NCBI GenBank assembly: GCA_017937095.1
Contig: JAGBEG010000013.1
Location: forward strand, 1-64,000
Source of the DNA: Roseburia sp.
Lineage (GTDB): Bacteria > Bacillota > Clostridia > Lachnospirales > Lachnospiraceae
Direction of reading: 5' to 3'
DNA: 64,000 nt
Both the position numbers and the translations under genes were made by a program. Positions within the stretch are counted from its first letter, which is position 1. The number at the start of each line of letters is the position of its first letter. The notes under the pieces are model-generated. The model saw nothing but the letters and a program-made list of their open reading frames with translations, was not told where the DNA came from and did not search any database. Shown here one piece after another: positions 49,837 to 58,652 of the stretch.

Positions 49837-52203
49837 TTAGCCCGTTGTTCTCTCAATATCGATGACGCTCTCGATCTGACGCAGCTTATCGATCACACTG
49901 CTAAGCTCCGCTCTGCCCTTTGTGCTGAAAGAAACGTCAATCGTCGCAATTCCCTGTTTGCTCGTATTTGAATGAATCGCATTGATATCAATCTCACGCT
50001 CTGTAAAGACGCGCGTGATATCGACGAGCAGCCCGGTACGGTTATTTCCGAAAATCTTGATTTCCGCACGGTACAGCCCGTTACTTCCCTCTTCCTCGTC
50101 ATGCTGCCACTCCGCATCGATCAGGCGTTCACGCTCCATATCGGAAAGATTGATGATATTGATACAGTCCGTCCGGTGAATGGACACACCGCGCCCTCTC
50201 GTGACAAAGCCGACAATCTCGTCGCCCGGCACAGGGCTGCAGCATTTTGAGAAATGCACCGCCACATCGTAAAGACCTTTTACAATAATACCGCTCTTGG
50301 AGCGCTTTTCCGCGGACGGATACTTATTGTCAGCGCCGATGGACTCTAAGACTTCCTCATCCGTAATCTGCGCCAGATGATCCTTCTTGTACTCCTCGTA
50401 CATCTTATTGACAATCTGGCCTTCCTTCAGACCGCCGTGTCCGATTGTCGCCAGACAGGAATTCCAGTCATGAAAGCCATACTTCCGCAATACCTTTGCC
50501 TGATATTCCGTCTTATTGATATCCGAAAAATTAATCCCCTTCGCCTTGCAGGAAGCCACTAAAAGCTCCTTGCCGCGGATGATGTTCTCTTCCTTTAACT
50601 CACTGCGGAACCACTGATTGATCTTGTTCTTCGCCTGCGTGCTCTTTACCACATTAAGCCAGTCGCGGCTCGGTCCCTTGGAATTCTGGGACGTGACGAC
50701 CTCAATGCGGTCTCCGTTCTGAATCACATAGTCAATCGGCACAAGCTTGCCGTTGACCTTCGCTCCGACCATCTTATTGCCGACAGCCGAGTGAATGCTG
50801 TATGCAAAATCAATCGGCGTAGAACCGTTCGGCAGGTTCTTGACGTCTCCCGACGGTGTAAAACAGAAAACGGTATCAGAAAACAGATCGAGATCGCTCT
50901 TTAGCAGGCTCATGAACTCCTTGTTGTCCGACATGTCGCGCTGCCATTCCAGAATCTGGCGAAGCCAGCTTAGCTTTTCCTCCTCTGTGACCGTAAGCGG
51001 CATCGCAGCACCGCCGTTGTTGCTCGCTTCTTTGTATTTCCAGTGTGCAGCAATACCGTACTCTGCGGTACGATGCATCTCATAGGTACGAATCTGAATC
51101 TCGAACGGCTGACCGGTCGGTCCGATCAATGTCGTATGAAGCGACTGATACATGTTCGGCTTCGGCATCGCAATATAATCCTTGAACCGTCCCGGAATCG
51201 GCTTATACATCTCATGAATCACACCGAGCGCAGCGTAACAGTCCTTCACGGAATCGACAATGATACGGATTGCAAAGAGATCGTAAATCTGATCCAGCGT
51301 CTTATCCTGATTCACCATCTTCTTATAAATACTGAAAAAGTGCTTTGCCCTGCCGTCAATCTGCGCAACAATTCCGGCTTCCCTGATATGCGCGCGCACT
51401 TCCTCGACCAGACTCTGCACATATTCGTCGCGCACGCTCTTGCGCTGGTCGATCTGTCTTACCAGATCATAATATGCTTCCGGCTCCAGATATTTCAGGG
51501 AAAGATCGTCCAACTCGATCTTAAGCTTGGAAATACCAAGCCGTTGTGCGATCGGACAGTAAATTTCCTGCGTCTCGCGTGCAATTCGTATCTGCGCCTC
51601 CTGTGACTGGTACTTTAAGGTGCGCATATTGTGAAGCCTGTCTGCAAGCTTGATCAAGATGACGCGGATATCCTTCGCCATCGCCATAAACATTTTTCTT
51701 AAGTTCTCCGCCTGCATTTCCAGGCGTTCCGCAGAACGATCCTTCTGGTCATGGTTATGGCTGTTGTCCGCCAGATGCAGATGGCGCAGCTTCGTCACTC
51801 CGTCCACGAGAAGAAGCACTTCCTCGCTGAACTCCTCGCGAATCTCATCCGCAGTCATAATCGTATCTTCTAAGACGTCATGCAGCAAGCCTGCGGCAAT
51901 CGTCTCCTTATCGAGTTCCAGCTCCGCGAGAATGATTGCGACCGACAACGGGTGAATAATGTACGGTTCGCCGGATTTGCGCACCTGTCCCTCGTGTGCG
52001 TCCCTCGCCACATGATACGCCTTTTCAATCAGTGAAATATCCGCCGAAGGGTGATATTTGCGTACACTGGCGATCAAATCCTCATATAATTTCTCCGGGC
52101 TCTCAAACTCCTTCGTCGGCTTGATATTGTCCGTCTCTTCCTTTACCAGCTTCTCTAATTTTTCACATTCCAGCTCTTTTTCCTTCTGAGCGTAATCTGC
52201 CAT
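49837..52203 (-). CDS. relA: Bifunctional (p)ppGpp synthetase/hydrolase (RelA/SpoT)
   Basis: This 788-aa alarmone enzyme makes and breaks (p)ppGpp. It has an intact HD hydrolase domain (HPLSVAIILAEL..., GLLHDVLED), a synthetase domain (DLFAIRIIVDSVKDCYAALGVIHEMYKPIPGRFKDYIAMPKPN), a TGS domain (FCFTPSGDVKNLPNGSTPIDFAY), a zinc-finger/RIS region with KCCSPVPGDEI and a C-terminal ACT domain. The conserved HD pair suggests both activities. The start at 52203 has GGGTG upstream; ATG 52209 is an alternative. It heads the block relA, MBL, hemZ, hisS, aspS. Confidence 0.96.
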   Translation of the reverse strand: MADYAQKEKELECEKLEKLVKEETDNIKPTKEFESPEKLYEDLIASVRKYHPSADISLIEKAYHVARDAHEGQVRKSGEPYIIHPLSVAIILAELELDKETIAAGLLHDVLEDTIMTADEIREEFSEEVLLLVDGVTKLRHLHLADNSHNHDQKDRSAERLEMQAENLRKMFMAMAKDIRVILIKLADRLHNMRTLKYQSQEAQIRIARETQEIYCPIAQRLGISKLKIELDDLSLKYLEPEAYYDLVRQIDQRKSVRDEYVQSLVEEVRAHIREAGIVAQIDGRAKHFFSIYKKMVNQDKTLDQIYDLFAIRIIVDSVKDCYAALGVIHEMYKPIPGRFKDYIAMPKPNMYQSLHTTLIGPTGQPFEIQIRTYEMHRTAEYGIAAHWKYKEASNNGGAAMPLTVTEEEKLSWLRQILEWQRDMSDNKEFMSLLKSDLDLFSDTVFCFTPSGDVKNLPNGSTPIDFAYSIHSAVGNKMVGAKVNGKLVPIDYVIQNGDRIEVVTSQNSKGPSRDWLNVVKSTQAKNKINQWFRSELKEENIIRGKELLVASCKAKGINFSDINKTEYQAKVLRKYGFHDWNSCLATIGHGGLKEGQIVNKMYEEYKKDHLAQITDEEVLESIGADNKYPSAEKRSKSGIIVKGLYDVAVHFSKCCSPVPGDEIVGFVTRGRGVSIHRTDCINIINLSDMERERLIDAEWQHDEEEGSNGLYRAEIKIFGNNRTGLLVDITRVFTEREIDINAIHSNTSKQGIATIDVSFSTKGRAELSSVIDKLRQIESVIDIERTTG

Positions 52204-52323
52204 GTACATCACCCACTTCATCCATGATATTTTTATTTCAATATTATATTTTATTTCCTAATAAAATGCAACGATTAAGATTTATCCTCAGAAATATCTG
52301 ATATATTTGCGTTACTGTTCACT

Positions 52324-52353
52324 GGACACCATGCACCATGCTGCATGGTGTCC
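52324..52353. repeat. Perfect 12-bp inverted repeat upstream of relA
   Basis: ggacaccatgca (52324-52335) and tgcatggtgtcc (52342-52353) are perfect complements around six bases. It lies 121-150 bp upstream of relA and after the GNAT gene's hairpin. It could be an operator or part of a terminator, but no T run follows on either strand. Confidence 0.7.
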
Positions 52354-52405
52354 AACCAATACATAAAAACAGCCAAAAAAGCATCCTGCCCTCGCCGAAG
52401 GCGAC

Positions 52406-53473
52406 TTAAAATGGCTGGATGCTGTTACCGGAACGACCGCAGGGAGTGACAGTAACATATTTGTGCATCCGCTTTCCGCCCAGCATCAGAGTCCCGCGCC
52501 ATCCAAGCCCGAGTTTCTTCGCCAGATGCTCGGAAACCGTATTCCCCTCCTCGATCAGACAGCAGACCGACGGAACATCTAACTCCTCCCTCGCATAATC
52601 CAGAATTGCCGTGCACACCTCCGTCGCATAGCCCCTGCGCTGCCACGGCACGCCGATTGCATAGCCGAGTTCCAGTTCTCCGCCAAGCTCCTCGCGGTGT
52701 TCGATTCCTGCGCGTCCGATCAGCGCGCCAGTCTCCTTATCACATACGATCCACATGCCGTAGCCGTAAAAACGGTACATATGCTCAATGTAAGCCTCCT
52801 GATATGCCCGTTCCTCCTCATAGGGATAAAGCGGCTCGATATAGTCCGTCATCCCCTCCCCGGCATACAGTTCAAAGAGCGCATCCAGATATTCCATGGA
52901 AAATTCCTTTACAACGCATCGTTTTGTCCGAAGGATCGTCCACGGAATCCCATGATGCCTTTCATATACATGCAAAAGAAACGTCGCGCCGATTTCCTCG
53001 AAGCCCTCCGCGTACATGTCTGCCGGCGCGCTGTGCGCAAACTCTTCCCCCTGCGGATTCTCGTCCGCCGCTTCTCCTTCTGGCGCAGAATCCCGTTCCT
53101 CCGGACCCTGGTGTTTCCCTTCCGGCGCGGGGCGCTTCTCTTCTGCAATTTTTAACTCCCCTTCCGGCGGCAGATACCCCAGCGCCGCCATCCCGCACAT
53201 ATACGCCGCCTGCAATTCTTCCCCGCTGCCGGACACAAGAAGGCTCTCCCTAGCCGGATAGTCCGCCAGCCGCATGGCGGTATTCTCTCCTGATACGATA
53301 ACCCTGCACGTTTGTGCAAAATAATCTGTCTCTCCTCTTTCGCCTGCCCCTGATAGCGTATCCGCCTCTCCGATCTGTTCTGTCTTTGTCCTATCACATG
53401 CCAGATTTTTAAGCAGTATCGCTTCCTGCTCTTTCGGCAATTTTCCAATAATTATATAATTTAGTTTTAACAT
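52406..53473 (-). CDS. GNAT acetyltransferase with long N-terminal extension
   Basis: This 355-aa protein carries a RimJ/RimL-like GNAT domain in its C-terminal half (about 185-345). The acetyl-CoA loop is visible in GYAIGVPWQRRGYATEV and a family strand in GRAGIEHREELGGELELGYA. The N-terminal 95 residues form a separate small domain that I do not recognise (MLKLNYIIIGKLPKEQEAILLKNL...). It is joined by a low-complexity linker of repeated Pro-Glu-Gly units (about 112-150). A hairpin near 52379-52432 overlaps its stop. Substrate unknown. Confidence 0.82.
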   Translation of the reverse strand: MLKLNYIIIGKLPKEQEAILLKNLACDRTKTEQIGEADTLSGAGERGETDYFAQTCRVIVSGENTAMRLADYPARESLLVSGSGEELQAAYMCGMAALGYLPPEGELKIAEEKRPAPEGKHQGPEERDSAPEGEAADENPQGEEFAHSAPADMYAEGFEEIGATFLLHVYERHHGIPWTILRTKRCVVKEFSMEYLDALFELYAGEGMTDYIEPLYPYEEERAYQEAYIEHMYRFYGYGMWIVCDKETGALIGRAGIEHREELGGELELGYAIGVPWQRRGYATEVCTAILDYAREELDVPSVCCLIEEGNTVSEHLAKKLGLGWRGTLMLGGKRMHKYVTVTPCGRSGNSIQPF

Positions 53474-53495
53474 TTCTTATCTCCGTTTTTAACTT

Positions 53496-54434
53496 CTACG
53501 GCGATACCCACGCCTCGTCAATTCCGTCCTGCTTCCAGAGATTATTTTCCTCCGCGTAATCATTTACCGTCAGATACTGATACTGGCTTGCCGTCTTTAA
53601 GGCGTCATATACATAGCGCAATGGAATCCAGCTCCGGTTGCGCGACGGACCGCCGGGATCCGCGAGAAACACCTCGTCCGTCTCTTCATTATAAAGGCTG
53701 ATGTTGACGTAATGTCCTCCGGTCTTCTCCCAGTAAGTATCATCATCCCTGCTGCAGACCAGCGCCACCACCGACTTCGCCTCACGCACCTGCTCCTGAA
53801 ATGTCTCATAGGTGTCCGGCTTATTGCTAAGCGTACAGTCAAACCCGCTTTTCCGAAGCGTCACCTTCATATCCGCCCAGCCGATTGCTCCTACCTTTCT
53901 CGTCGGAGCGTAACCCGATACCTGCCTTGCGTACTCATACATATCCCACGGCGAACAGGTATAATCCGTAAAAGTACAGTAGATATTCGCCATACAGCAA
54001 AGCCCGCATCCGAAATTGCCAAAATAGTTTCCTTTCACATACTCATTCGACCACTCGCCCGACCAGCTTCTGCCCTCGCCCCAGGATTTTGGTCCCTGCA
54101 GGAATGTATAGACTCCCGTCTCCGGATGCGCCGCCCGCTTTGCTGCCGCGGCAAGCTCCTCGCGGTGCTCTGCCAGAAGCGCCATCTCATTCCCGCAAAT
54201 CTCCGCAGAAATTCCCGCATAAAGCGCCTTCTGCCCGATCCTTACGCCTGCCGCTTCCCCTGCAAGCCGCTCTGTCCAAAAGGTTTCATCGGCATACTGT
54301 ATTTTTGCAGCCGCCGCAAGCCAGACAGCAAACGCAGCCAGACAAAATCCTGCGCAGATTCGTTTCCGTTTCTTTTCAAATCCCTTTTTATAATTCACCG
54401 TTTCTTTATTCCTGATTATATTTTTACCCTTCAT
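53496..54434 (-). CDS. Exported or membrane-anchored C39-like cysteine peptidase
   Basis: This 312-aa protein has a basic N-terminus and a hydrophobic segment at about 27-46, acting as a signal anchor. The C-terminal half is a C39_2-type peptidase domain: the putative catalytic Cys is in NFGCGLCCMANIYCTF, the His in TGGHYVNISLYN, and a following Asp in VFLADPGG. A WGEGRSW...WSNEYVKGNYFG segment precedes the Cys. It follows nothing obvious in operon and lies 22 bp upstream of the GNAT gene on the same strand. It is only distantly like the two island peptidases at 44-45 kb. Confidence 0.8.
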   Translation of the reverse strand: MKGKNIIRNKETVNYKKGFEKKRKRICAGFCLAAFAVWLAAAAKIQYADETFWTERLAGEAAGVRIGQKALYAGISAEICGNEMALLAEHREELAAAAKRAAHPETGVYTFLQGPKSWGEGRSWSGEWSNEYVKGNYFGNFGCGLCCMANIYCTFTDYTCSPWDMYEYARQVSGYAPTRKVGAIGWADMKVTLRKSGFDCTLSNKPDTYETFQEQVREAKSVVALVCSRDDDTYWEKTGGHYVNISLYNEETDEVFLADPGGPSRNRSWIPLRYVYDALKTASQYQYLTVNDYAEENNLWKQDGIDEAWVSP

Positions 54435-54648
54435 TTGACTTTCCCTTTATTCTTCCAGCCCATACTGCCTGTCCCTATGTTACCCTCTATTTCGCATTTG
54501 TTCAAGTCTCCCGCCAATAATTCTTTCTGCCTCTTTACTATCCGCCCTATTTTCGTTACAATATCTCTGTATAAAATGCCTGTCTGTAAATACAGAACAG
54601 ATACAAAAATGCAGTGCGCCCGCAGGCATCGGGCAGAAAGAGGTAAAA

Positions 54649-55167
54649 ATGGCAAATCCTATCGTAACCATCGAAATGGAAAACGGCGATATCATGAAAG
54701 CAGAGCTTTATCCTGAAATCGCGCCAAATACGGTAAACAATTTTATCAGTTTGATCAACAAGGGGTATTATGACGGTCTGATTTTTCACCGCGTCATCAA
54801 TGGCTTTATGATTCAGGGCGGCTGCCCGGACGGAACCGGAATGGGCGGTCCCGGCTATGATATCAAGGGTGAATTTTCCCAGAACGGCTTTGCAAACGAC
54901 TTAAAGCATACTGAGGGCGTGCTCTCCATGGCAAGAGCGATGCATCCGGACTCCGCCGGAAGCCAGTTCTTCATCATGCACAAGACTTCCCCGCACTTAG
55001 ACGGCGCTTACGCCGCTTTCGGCAAGATCACCGAGGGCATGGACGTTGTCAATAAGATTGCAGAGACAACGACCGATTACAGCGACAGACCGATTCAGCC
55101 GCAGGTCATGAAGAAGGTAACTGTGGACACCTTCGGCGTAGACTATCCGGAACCGGAGAAATGCTAA
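54649..55167 (+). CDS. Cyclophilin-type peptidyl-prolyl cis-trans isomerase
   Basis: This 172-aa cytoplasmic cyclophilin speeds proline isomerisation in proteins. It has the family core: LIFHRVINGFMIQGGCPDGTGMGGPGYDIKGEF with the catalytic Arg, the LSMARAMHPDSAGSQFFIM segment and LDGAYAAFGKI. There is no signal peptide. AGAAAGAGG precedes the ATG. It is a single plus-strand gene between minus-strand neighbours and ends at a bidirectional terminator. Confidence 0.95.
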   Translation: MANPIVTIEMENGDIMKAELYPEIAPNTVNNFISLINKGYYDGLIFHRVINGFMIQGGCPDGTGMGGPGYDIKGEFSQNGFANDLKHTEGVLSMARAMHPDSAGSQFFIMHKTSPHLDGAYAAFGKITEGMDVVNKIAETTTDYSDRPIQPQVMKKVTVDTFGVDYPEPEKC

Positions 55168-55182
55168 GCCCCGCATAAATCA

Positions 55183-55240
55183 AAAAGGAGTTCCCGCCAT
55201 ACCAATGTCAAACCGACAATGGACTGTGGGAACTCCTTTT
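55183..55240. terminator. Bidirectional terminator between the cyclophilin gene and serS
   Basis: A perfect 13-bp stem (aaaaggagttccc at 55183-55195 with its complement at 55228-55240) with A and T runs on both sides lies between the convergent genes. Confidence 0.85.
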
Positions 55241-55279
55241 CTTATATTTATTGTGAATACAGCTTATGATGTCAGAACT

Positions 55280-56566
55280 TTATTTCACCGGAATGAGCTT
55301 CTCTTTTCCTCCCATATACGGGCGCAGCGCTACCGGAACATTGACGCTGCCGTCCTCATTGAGATTGTTCTCAAGGAACGCGATGAGCATTCTCGGCGGT
55401 GCGACAACTGTATTATTCAGCGTATGTGCAAAATACTTGCCATCCTTGCCTTTGACGCGGATCTTAAGTCTTCTCGCCTGCGCATCCCCAAGATTCGAAC
55501 AGCTTCCGACCTCAAAATACTTCTTCTGTCTCGGCGACCACGCCTCGACGTCACAGGATTTCACCTTGAGATCTGCAAGATCGCCCGAGCAGCACTCCAA
55601 GGTACGCACCGGAATGTCCAGACTGCGGAACAGATCGACCGTGTTCTGCCACAGCTTATCGTACCACATCTTCGACTCCTCCGGCTTGCAGACAACGATC
55701 ATCTCCTGCTTCTCGAACTGGTGAATACGGTAGACGCCTCTCTCCTCGATACCGTGCGCGCCCTTTTCCTTGCGGAAGCACGGAGAGTAGGAAGTCAATG
55801 TATACGGAAGCTTCTCCTCGTCGTTGATCGTGTCGATGAATTTACCGATCATGGAATGCTCGGACGTACCGATCAGATACAGATCTTCCCCCTCGATCTT
55901 ATACATCATGGCATCCATCTCGTCAAAGCTCATAACGCCCGTCACAACATTGCTGCGGATCATAAACGGCGGGACAACATAGGTAAATCCGCGATCGATC
56001 ATGAAATCACGCGCATAGGAAATCACTGCGGAGTGAAGTCTCGCGATATCTCCCATCAGATAGTAGAAACCATTTCCCGCTACCTTTCCGGCAGCATCCA
56101 GATCGATGCCGTTAAAACGCTCCATAATCTCCGTGTGATACGGGATCTCGAACTCCGGCACGACTGGCTCACCGAACTTCTCAATCTCAACATTGCAGGA
56201 ATCATCCTTACCGATCGGCACGGACGGATCGATGATGTTCGGAATCGTCATCATGATCTTCGTCACCTTCTCCTGCAGCTCCTTCTCCTTCTCCTCAAGC
56301 TCTGCAAGACGCGCGGCGCCCTCTGCCACCTGCGCTTTGACTGCCTCTGCCTCTTCCTTTTTGCCCTGTCCCATCAGCTTGCCGATTTCCTTGGAAAGCT
56401 GGTTTCTCTTCGCGCGGAGGTCGTCCGCTTCCTGCTGCGTCTTTCTCGCGTCGGCATCCAGCGCGATCACCTCGTCCACAAGCGGCAGCTTGTGCTCCTG
56501 GAACTTATTCTTAATGTTCTGCTTTACCACTTCCGGATTCTCTCTTAAGAATTTTAAATCAATCAT
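55280..56566 (-). CDS. serS: Seryl-tRNA synthetase
   Basis: This class II synthetase charges tRNA-Ser (and tRNA-Sec where present). The 428-aa protein has the long N-terminal antiparallel coiled coil that grips the tRNA variable arm (about 25-105). It also has motif 2 (SPCFRKEKGAHGIEERGVYRIHQFEKQE) and motif 3 (NNTVVAPPRMLIAFLENN, an Ala/Pro-rich variant). The start at 56566 is set by GAGGGAGAG; 42 upstream in-frame codons belong to the leader. Expression is controlled by a T-box at 56567-57043. Confidence 0.97.
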   Translation of the reverse strand: MIDLKFLRENPEVVKQNIKNKFQEHKLPLVDEVIALDADARKTQQEADDLRAKRNQLSKEIGKLMGQGKKEEAEAVKAQVAEGAARLAELEEKEKELQEKVTKIMMTIPNIIDPSVPIGKDDSCNVEIEKFGEPVVPEFEIPYHTEIMERFNGIDLDAAGKVAGNGFYYLMGDIARLHSAVISYARDFMIDRGFTYVVPPFMIRSNVVTGVMSFDEMDAMMYKIEGEDLYLIGTSEHSMIGKFIDTINDEEKLPYTLTSYSPCFRKEKGAHGIEERGVYRIHQFEKQEMIVVCKPEESKMWYDKLWQNTVDLFRSLDIPVRTLECCSGDLADLKVKSCDVEAWSPRQKKYFEVGSCSNLGDAQARRLKIRVKGKDGKYFAHTLNNTVVAPPRMLIAFLENNLNEDGSVNVPVALRPYMGGKEKLIPVK

Positions 56567-57043
56567 GTTCTCTCCCTCTTTCTGCGGAATCATCCGCTTC
56601 TCTTTTCTCCGGCGCACCGTCTTTGACAGCCGCTTCCCGCCTGCCGTATTCGCCATCGGCACGGACGCTTCGCCGGAACCGCCGAACAACACAAAAGCCC
56701 TCCGCCCCTGTGCTCTCTGCCGTTTTCCGGCTGTCCCCTTCTGCCCTTCCCGGACTTACAGGACCTATACACACTGGGACGAAAGGCTCATCCTTCCGCG
56801 TTGCCACCCATATTGCCGCTGTCCGCCCTCCCGCCGCTTCTCTGCCGTGCCTGTAACAGGTGCACGAAACCCAAAACAGCAGACGCCATACAGCGACCAC
56901 TCGTTCGTAGATATAAGGATACGACCCCTGCGGCTTTCACCGCTGACTCGAAAAGTGGAAAGATTCTATCCCGCGCCGGTTCGCACCGCCCACCGGCTCT
57001 CTGAAGCGGTATTCAAATCGCAGCTTTTGTCATCGCCAATTCT
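56567..57043 (-). ncRNA. T-box leader of serS
   Basis: The minus-strand leader contains the T-box core GGGTGGCAACGCGG (56796-56809) with the downstream CGTCCC (56776-56781). Upstream is a stem I with an AG-bulge/distal-loop region (CAGAGAGCCGGTGG, 56990-57003, then GGTGCGAACCGG). The specifier side reads GAATCTTTCC (56957-56966), which offers TCT or TCC, both serine codons. Uncharged tRNA-Ser would therefore favour serS expression. The core departs from the usual GGGTGG(N)ACCGCG by an A in place of the first C. About 210 bases separate the CGTCCC from the serS start and I could not resolve the terminator. Confidence 0.88.
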
Positions 57044-57049
57044 TTTGTC

Positions 57050-57078
57050 ATTATAACTGCATTATTTGAAAAATGCAA
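57050..57078 (-). promoter_or_regulatory. Promoter of the serS T-box transcript
   Basis: TTGCAT (57073-57078) and TATAAT (57050-57055) on the minus strand are 17 bp apart, placing the transcript start near 57043. It lies in the gap after the DUF4143 ATPase gene. Confidence 0.8.
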
Positions 57079-57105
57079 GTTGATTATTCGACGGAACAGG
57101 TCATC

Positions 57106-58308
57106 CTAACGAAGCACTGTCTCATCCGTAAGAAAATCAATCAGATTCAGATGTCTAATACCTTCGCGGTCCGCAGTCCAATCATCATAGGAAATCACAT
57201 ATTTGGGATAGTTGTCACGAATCGCCTCATATGCCCCAAATTCCCGCTCAATCGTCGCCTCGTTCTCCATCAGATACGCAGCCTGAATATAGAACTTCTC
57301 ACCGCCGCGTTCCGCAATAAAATCAACCTCACCCTTATAGGTCTTTCCGATGTACACCTGATATCCACGGGCAATCAGTTCATTATATACAATCGTCTCT
57401 ATCACCAGATTATATTCATCCTTGACGCGGTTCTTTTTCAATGCAAATAGTCCCATATCGCATACATAGAACTTCTCCTCAAAAGAAAGCACCTTTTTCC
57501 CGCGTATATCATATCTGCTCGCCCTGCGCACAATACAAGATTCTTCCATATACCTCAGATAATCATAGACCGTAGGCGCAGAAATATCTATGCCTTCCTC
57601 TTTCAGACAGTTTGCGATATTATTTCCAGACAATGTCGCCGATGTATTTGCAATCACATATTCCAAAATCCGTTCCAGCGCATGCGGCGACGCCACTTTA
57701 TTGCGCATGATGATATCCTTTAAAATCACGGAATCATACAGATTGGACAGCAGCACCCATTTCGTTTCGTGTTCCGTCTCCCTGCAGACCATAGGAAAGC
57801 CTCCCCATTTGATATATTCTGCAAATAATTTCTTATTTCCTTCGCTCTCTCCCCGAAATGTAAGATATTCCTGAAAACGAAACGGCATCATATAAAAAGA
57901 TACTGTGCGTCCTCCAAGATGAGAGGCAAGCTCGCCGGAAAGCAGTTTTGAATTAGATCCGGTAAGAAAAATGCTGACGTCATGCGTTGCCCGAAAGGAA
58001 TTGACCACCAGTTCAAAATCCGTGACATTTTGAATTTCATCAAAAAACAAATAATATTTCTGATTTGTCACAAGCTTTGACTCAATATACTGATAGAAGG
58101 CATCCGGGTTCTTTAAGCTGTGATAGCGGTAATCTTCAAAGTTCACATCTATCATCCGGCTTTCCGGCACTCCGCTCTCCTGCAGTTCCTCCCTGATCTG
58201 GCGAAGCAATGTAGACTTTCCGCATCGCCGGATTCCCATAATCACCTTGACCATCTCCGACTCATAGAACGGCCTTATCCGCTGCAAGTACATCTCACGC
58301 TTTACCAT
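57106..58308 (-). CDS. AAA ATPase of the DUF4143/AAA_14 type
   Basis: This 400-aa protein has an N-terminal AAA_14 ATPase domain with Walker A MGIRRCGKSTLLRQI and Walker B-like KYYLFFDEIQNV. A sensor region follows (IFLTGSNSKLLSGELASHLGGR). The C-terminal DUF4143 domain (about 195-360) is a nuclease-like fold with the EVDFIAERGGEKFYIQAAYLM segment. Such proteins are widespread, multicopy and of unknown role in Clostridia. It has a consensus promoter and GGGGGTG before the ATG. Long AT-rich DNA lies upstream. Confidence 0.9.
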   Translation of the reverse strand: MVKREMYLQRIRPFYESEMVKVIMGIRRCGKSTLLRQIREELQESGVPESRMIDVNFEDYRYHSLKNPDAFYQYIESKLVTNQKYYLFFDEIQNVTDFELVVNSFRATHDVSIFLTGSNSKLLSGELASHLGGRTVSFYMMPFRFQEYLTFRGESEGNKKLFAEYIKWGGFPMVCRETEHETKWVLLSNLYDSVILKDIIMRNKVASPHALERILEYVIANTSATLSGNNIANCLKEEGIDISAPTVYDYLRYMEESCIVRRASRYDIRGKKVLSFEEKFYVCDMGLFALKKNRVKDEYNLVIETIVYNELIARGYQVYIGKTYKGEVDFIAERGGEKFYIQAAYLMENEATIEREFGAYEAIRDNYPKYVISYDDWTADREGIRHLNLIDFLTDETVLR

Positions 58309-58566
58309 TTACTCACCCCCTTTTCTTTTTAATTGTATTTTACCATCCTGATATGCGTTGTCAATGAATTAATTCTATTTAATTTTTTCATGTATATTGT
58401 TATAGAATAAAATTCATTTAATTCTATTTTAAATATTGATATAGTTTTAAATCTATTTAATTTAATATCCGATGTTATTTAAATATCACTATAAAGCATA
58501 ACTCATTCTCAATATACACTTAAATCATCCTCAATATACACAGTGCTTCTCAAAAAAGTACTGCAA
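58309..58566. promoter_or_regulatory. Promoter and AT-rich stretch upstream of the DUF4143 ATPase
   Basis: On the minus strand TTGACA (58359-58364) and TAAAAT (58337-58342) are 16 bp apart. Further upstream (58370-58480) the DNA is almost all A and T, with attctattta-like words repeated several times in both orientations. It could be an UP element, a nucleoid-protein site or decayed foreign DNA. No gene is seen. Confidence 0.65.
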
Positions 58567-58599
58567 AAGGGCAATCAGAAGTACAAACTGATTGCCCTT
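58567..58599 (-). terminator. Terminator after the 788-aa exported protein gene
   Basis: A perfect 12-bp stem (aagggcaatcag at 58567-58578, ctgattgccctt at 58588-58599) lies 54 bp after the stop of the gene at 58653. On the minus strand it ends in CCCTTTTGC. Confidence 0.75.
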
Positions 58600-58652
58600 A
58601 CCTTACTCTATGCCACACATTACTCTATGCCACACATTACTGGCTCTGACTG

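Noticed and set aside
55205-56548. 447-codon plus-strand frame opposite serS
   Set aside because: Antisense shadow of serS; no ribosome site and it spans the terminator.
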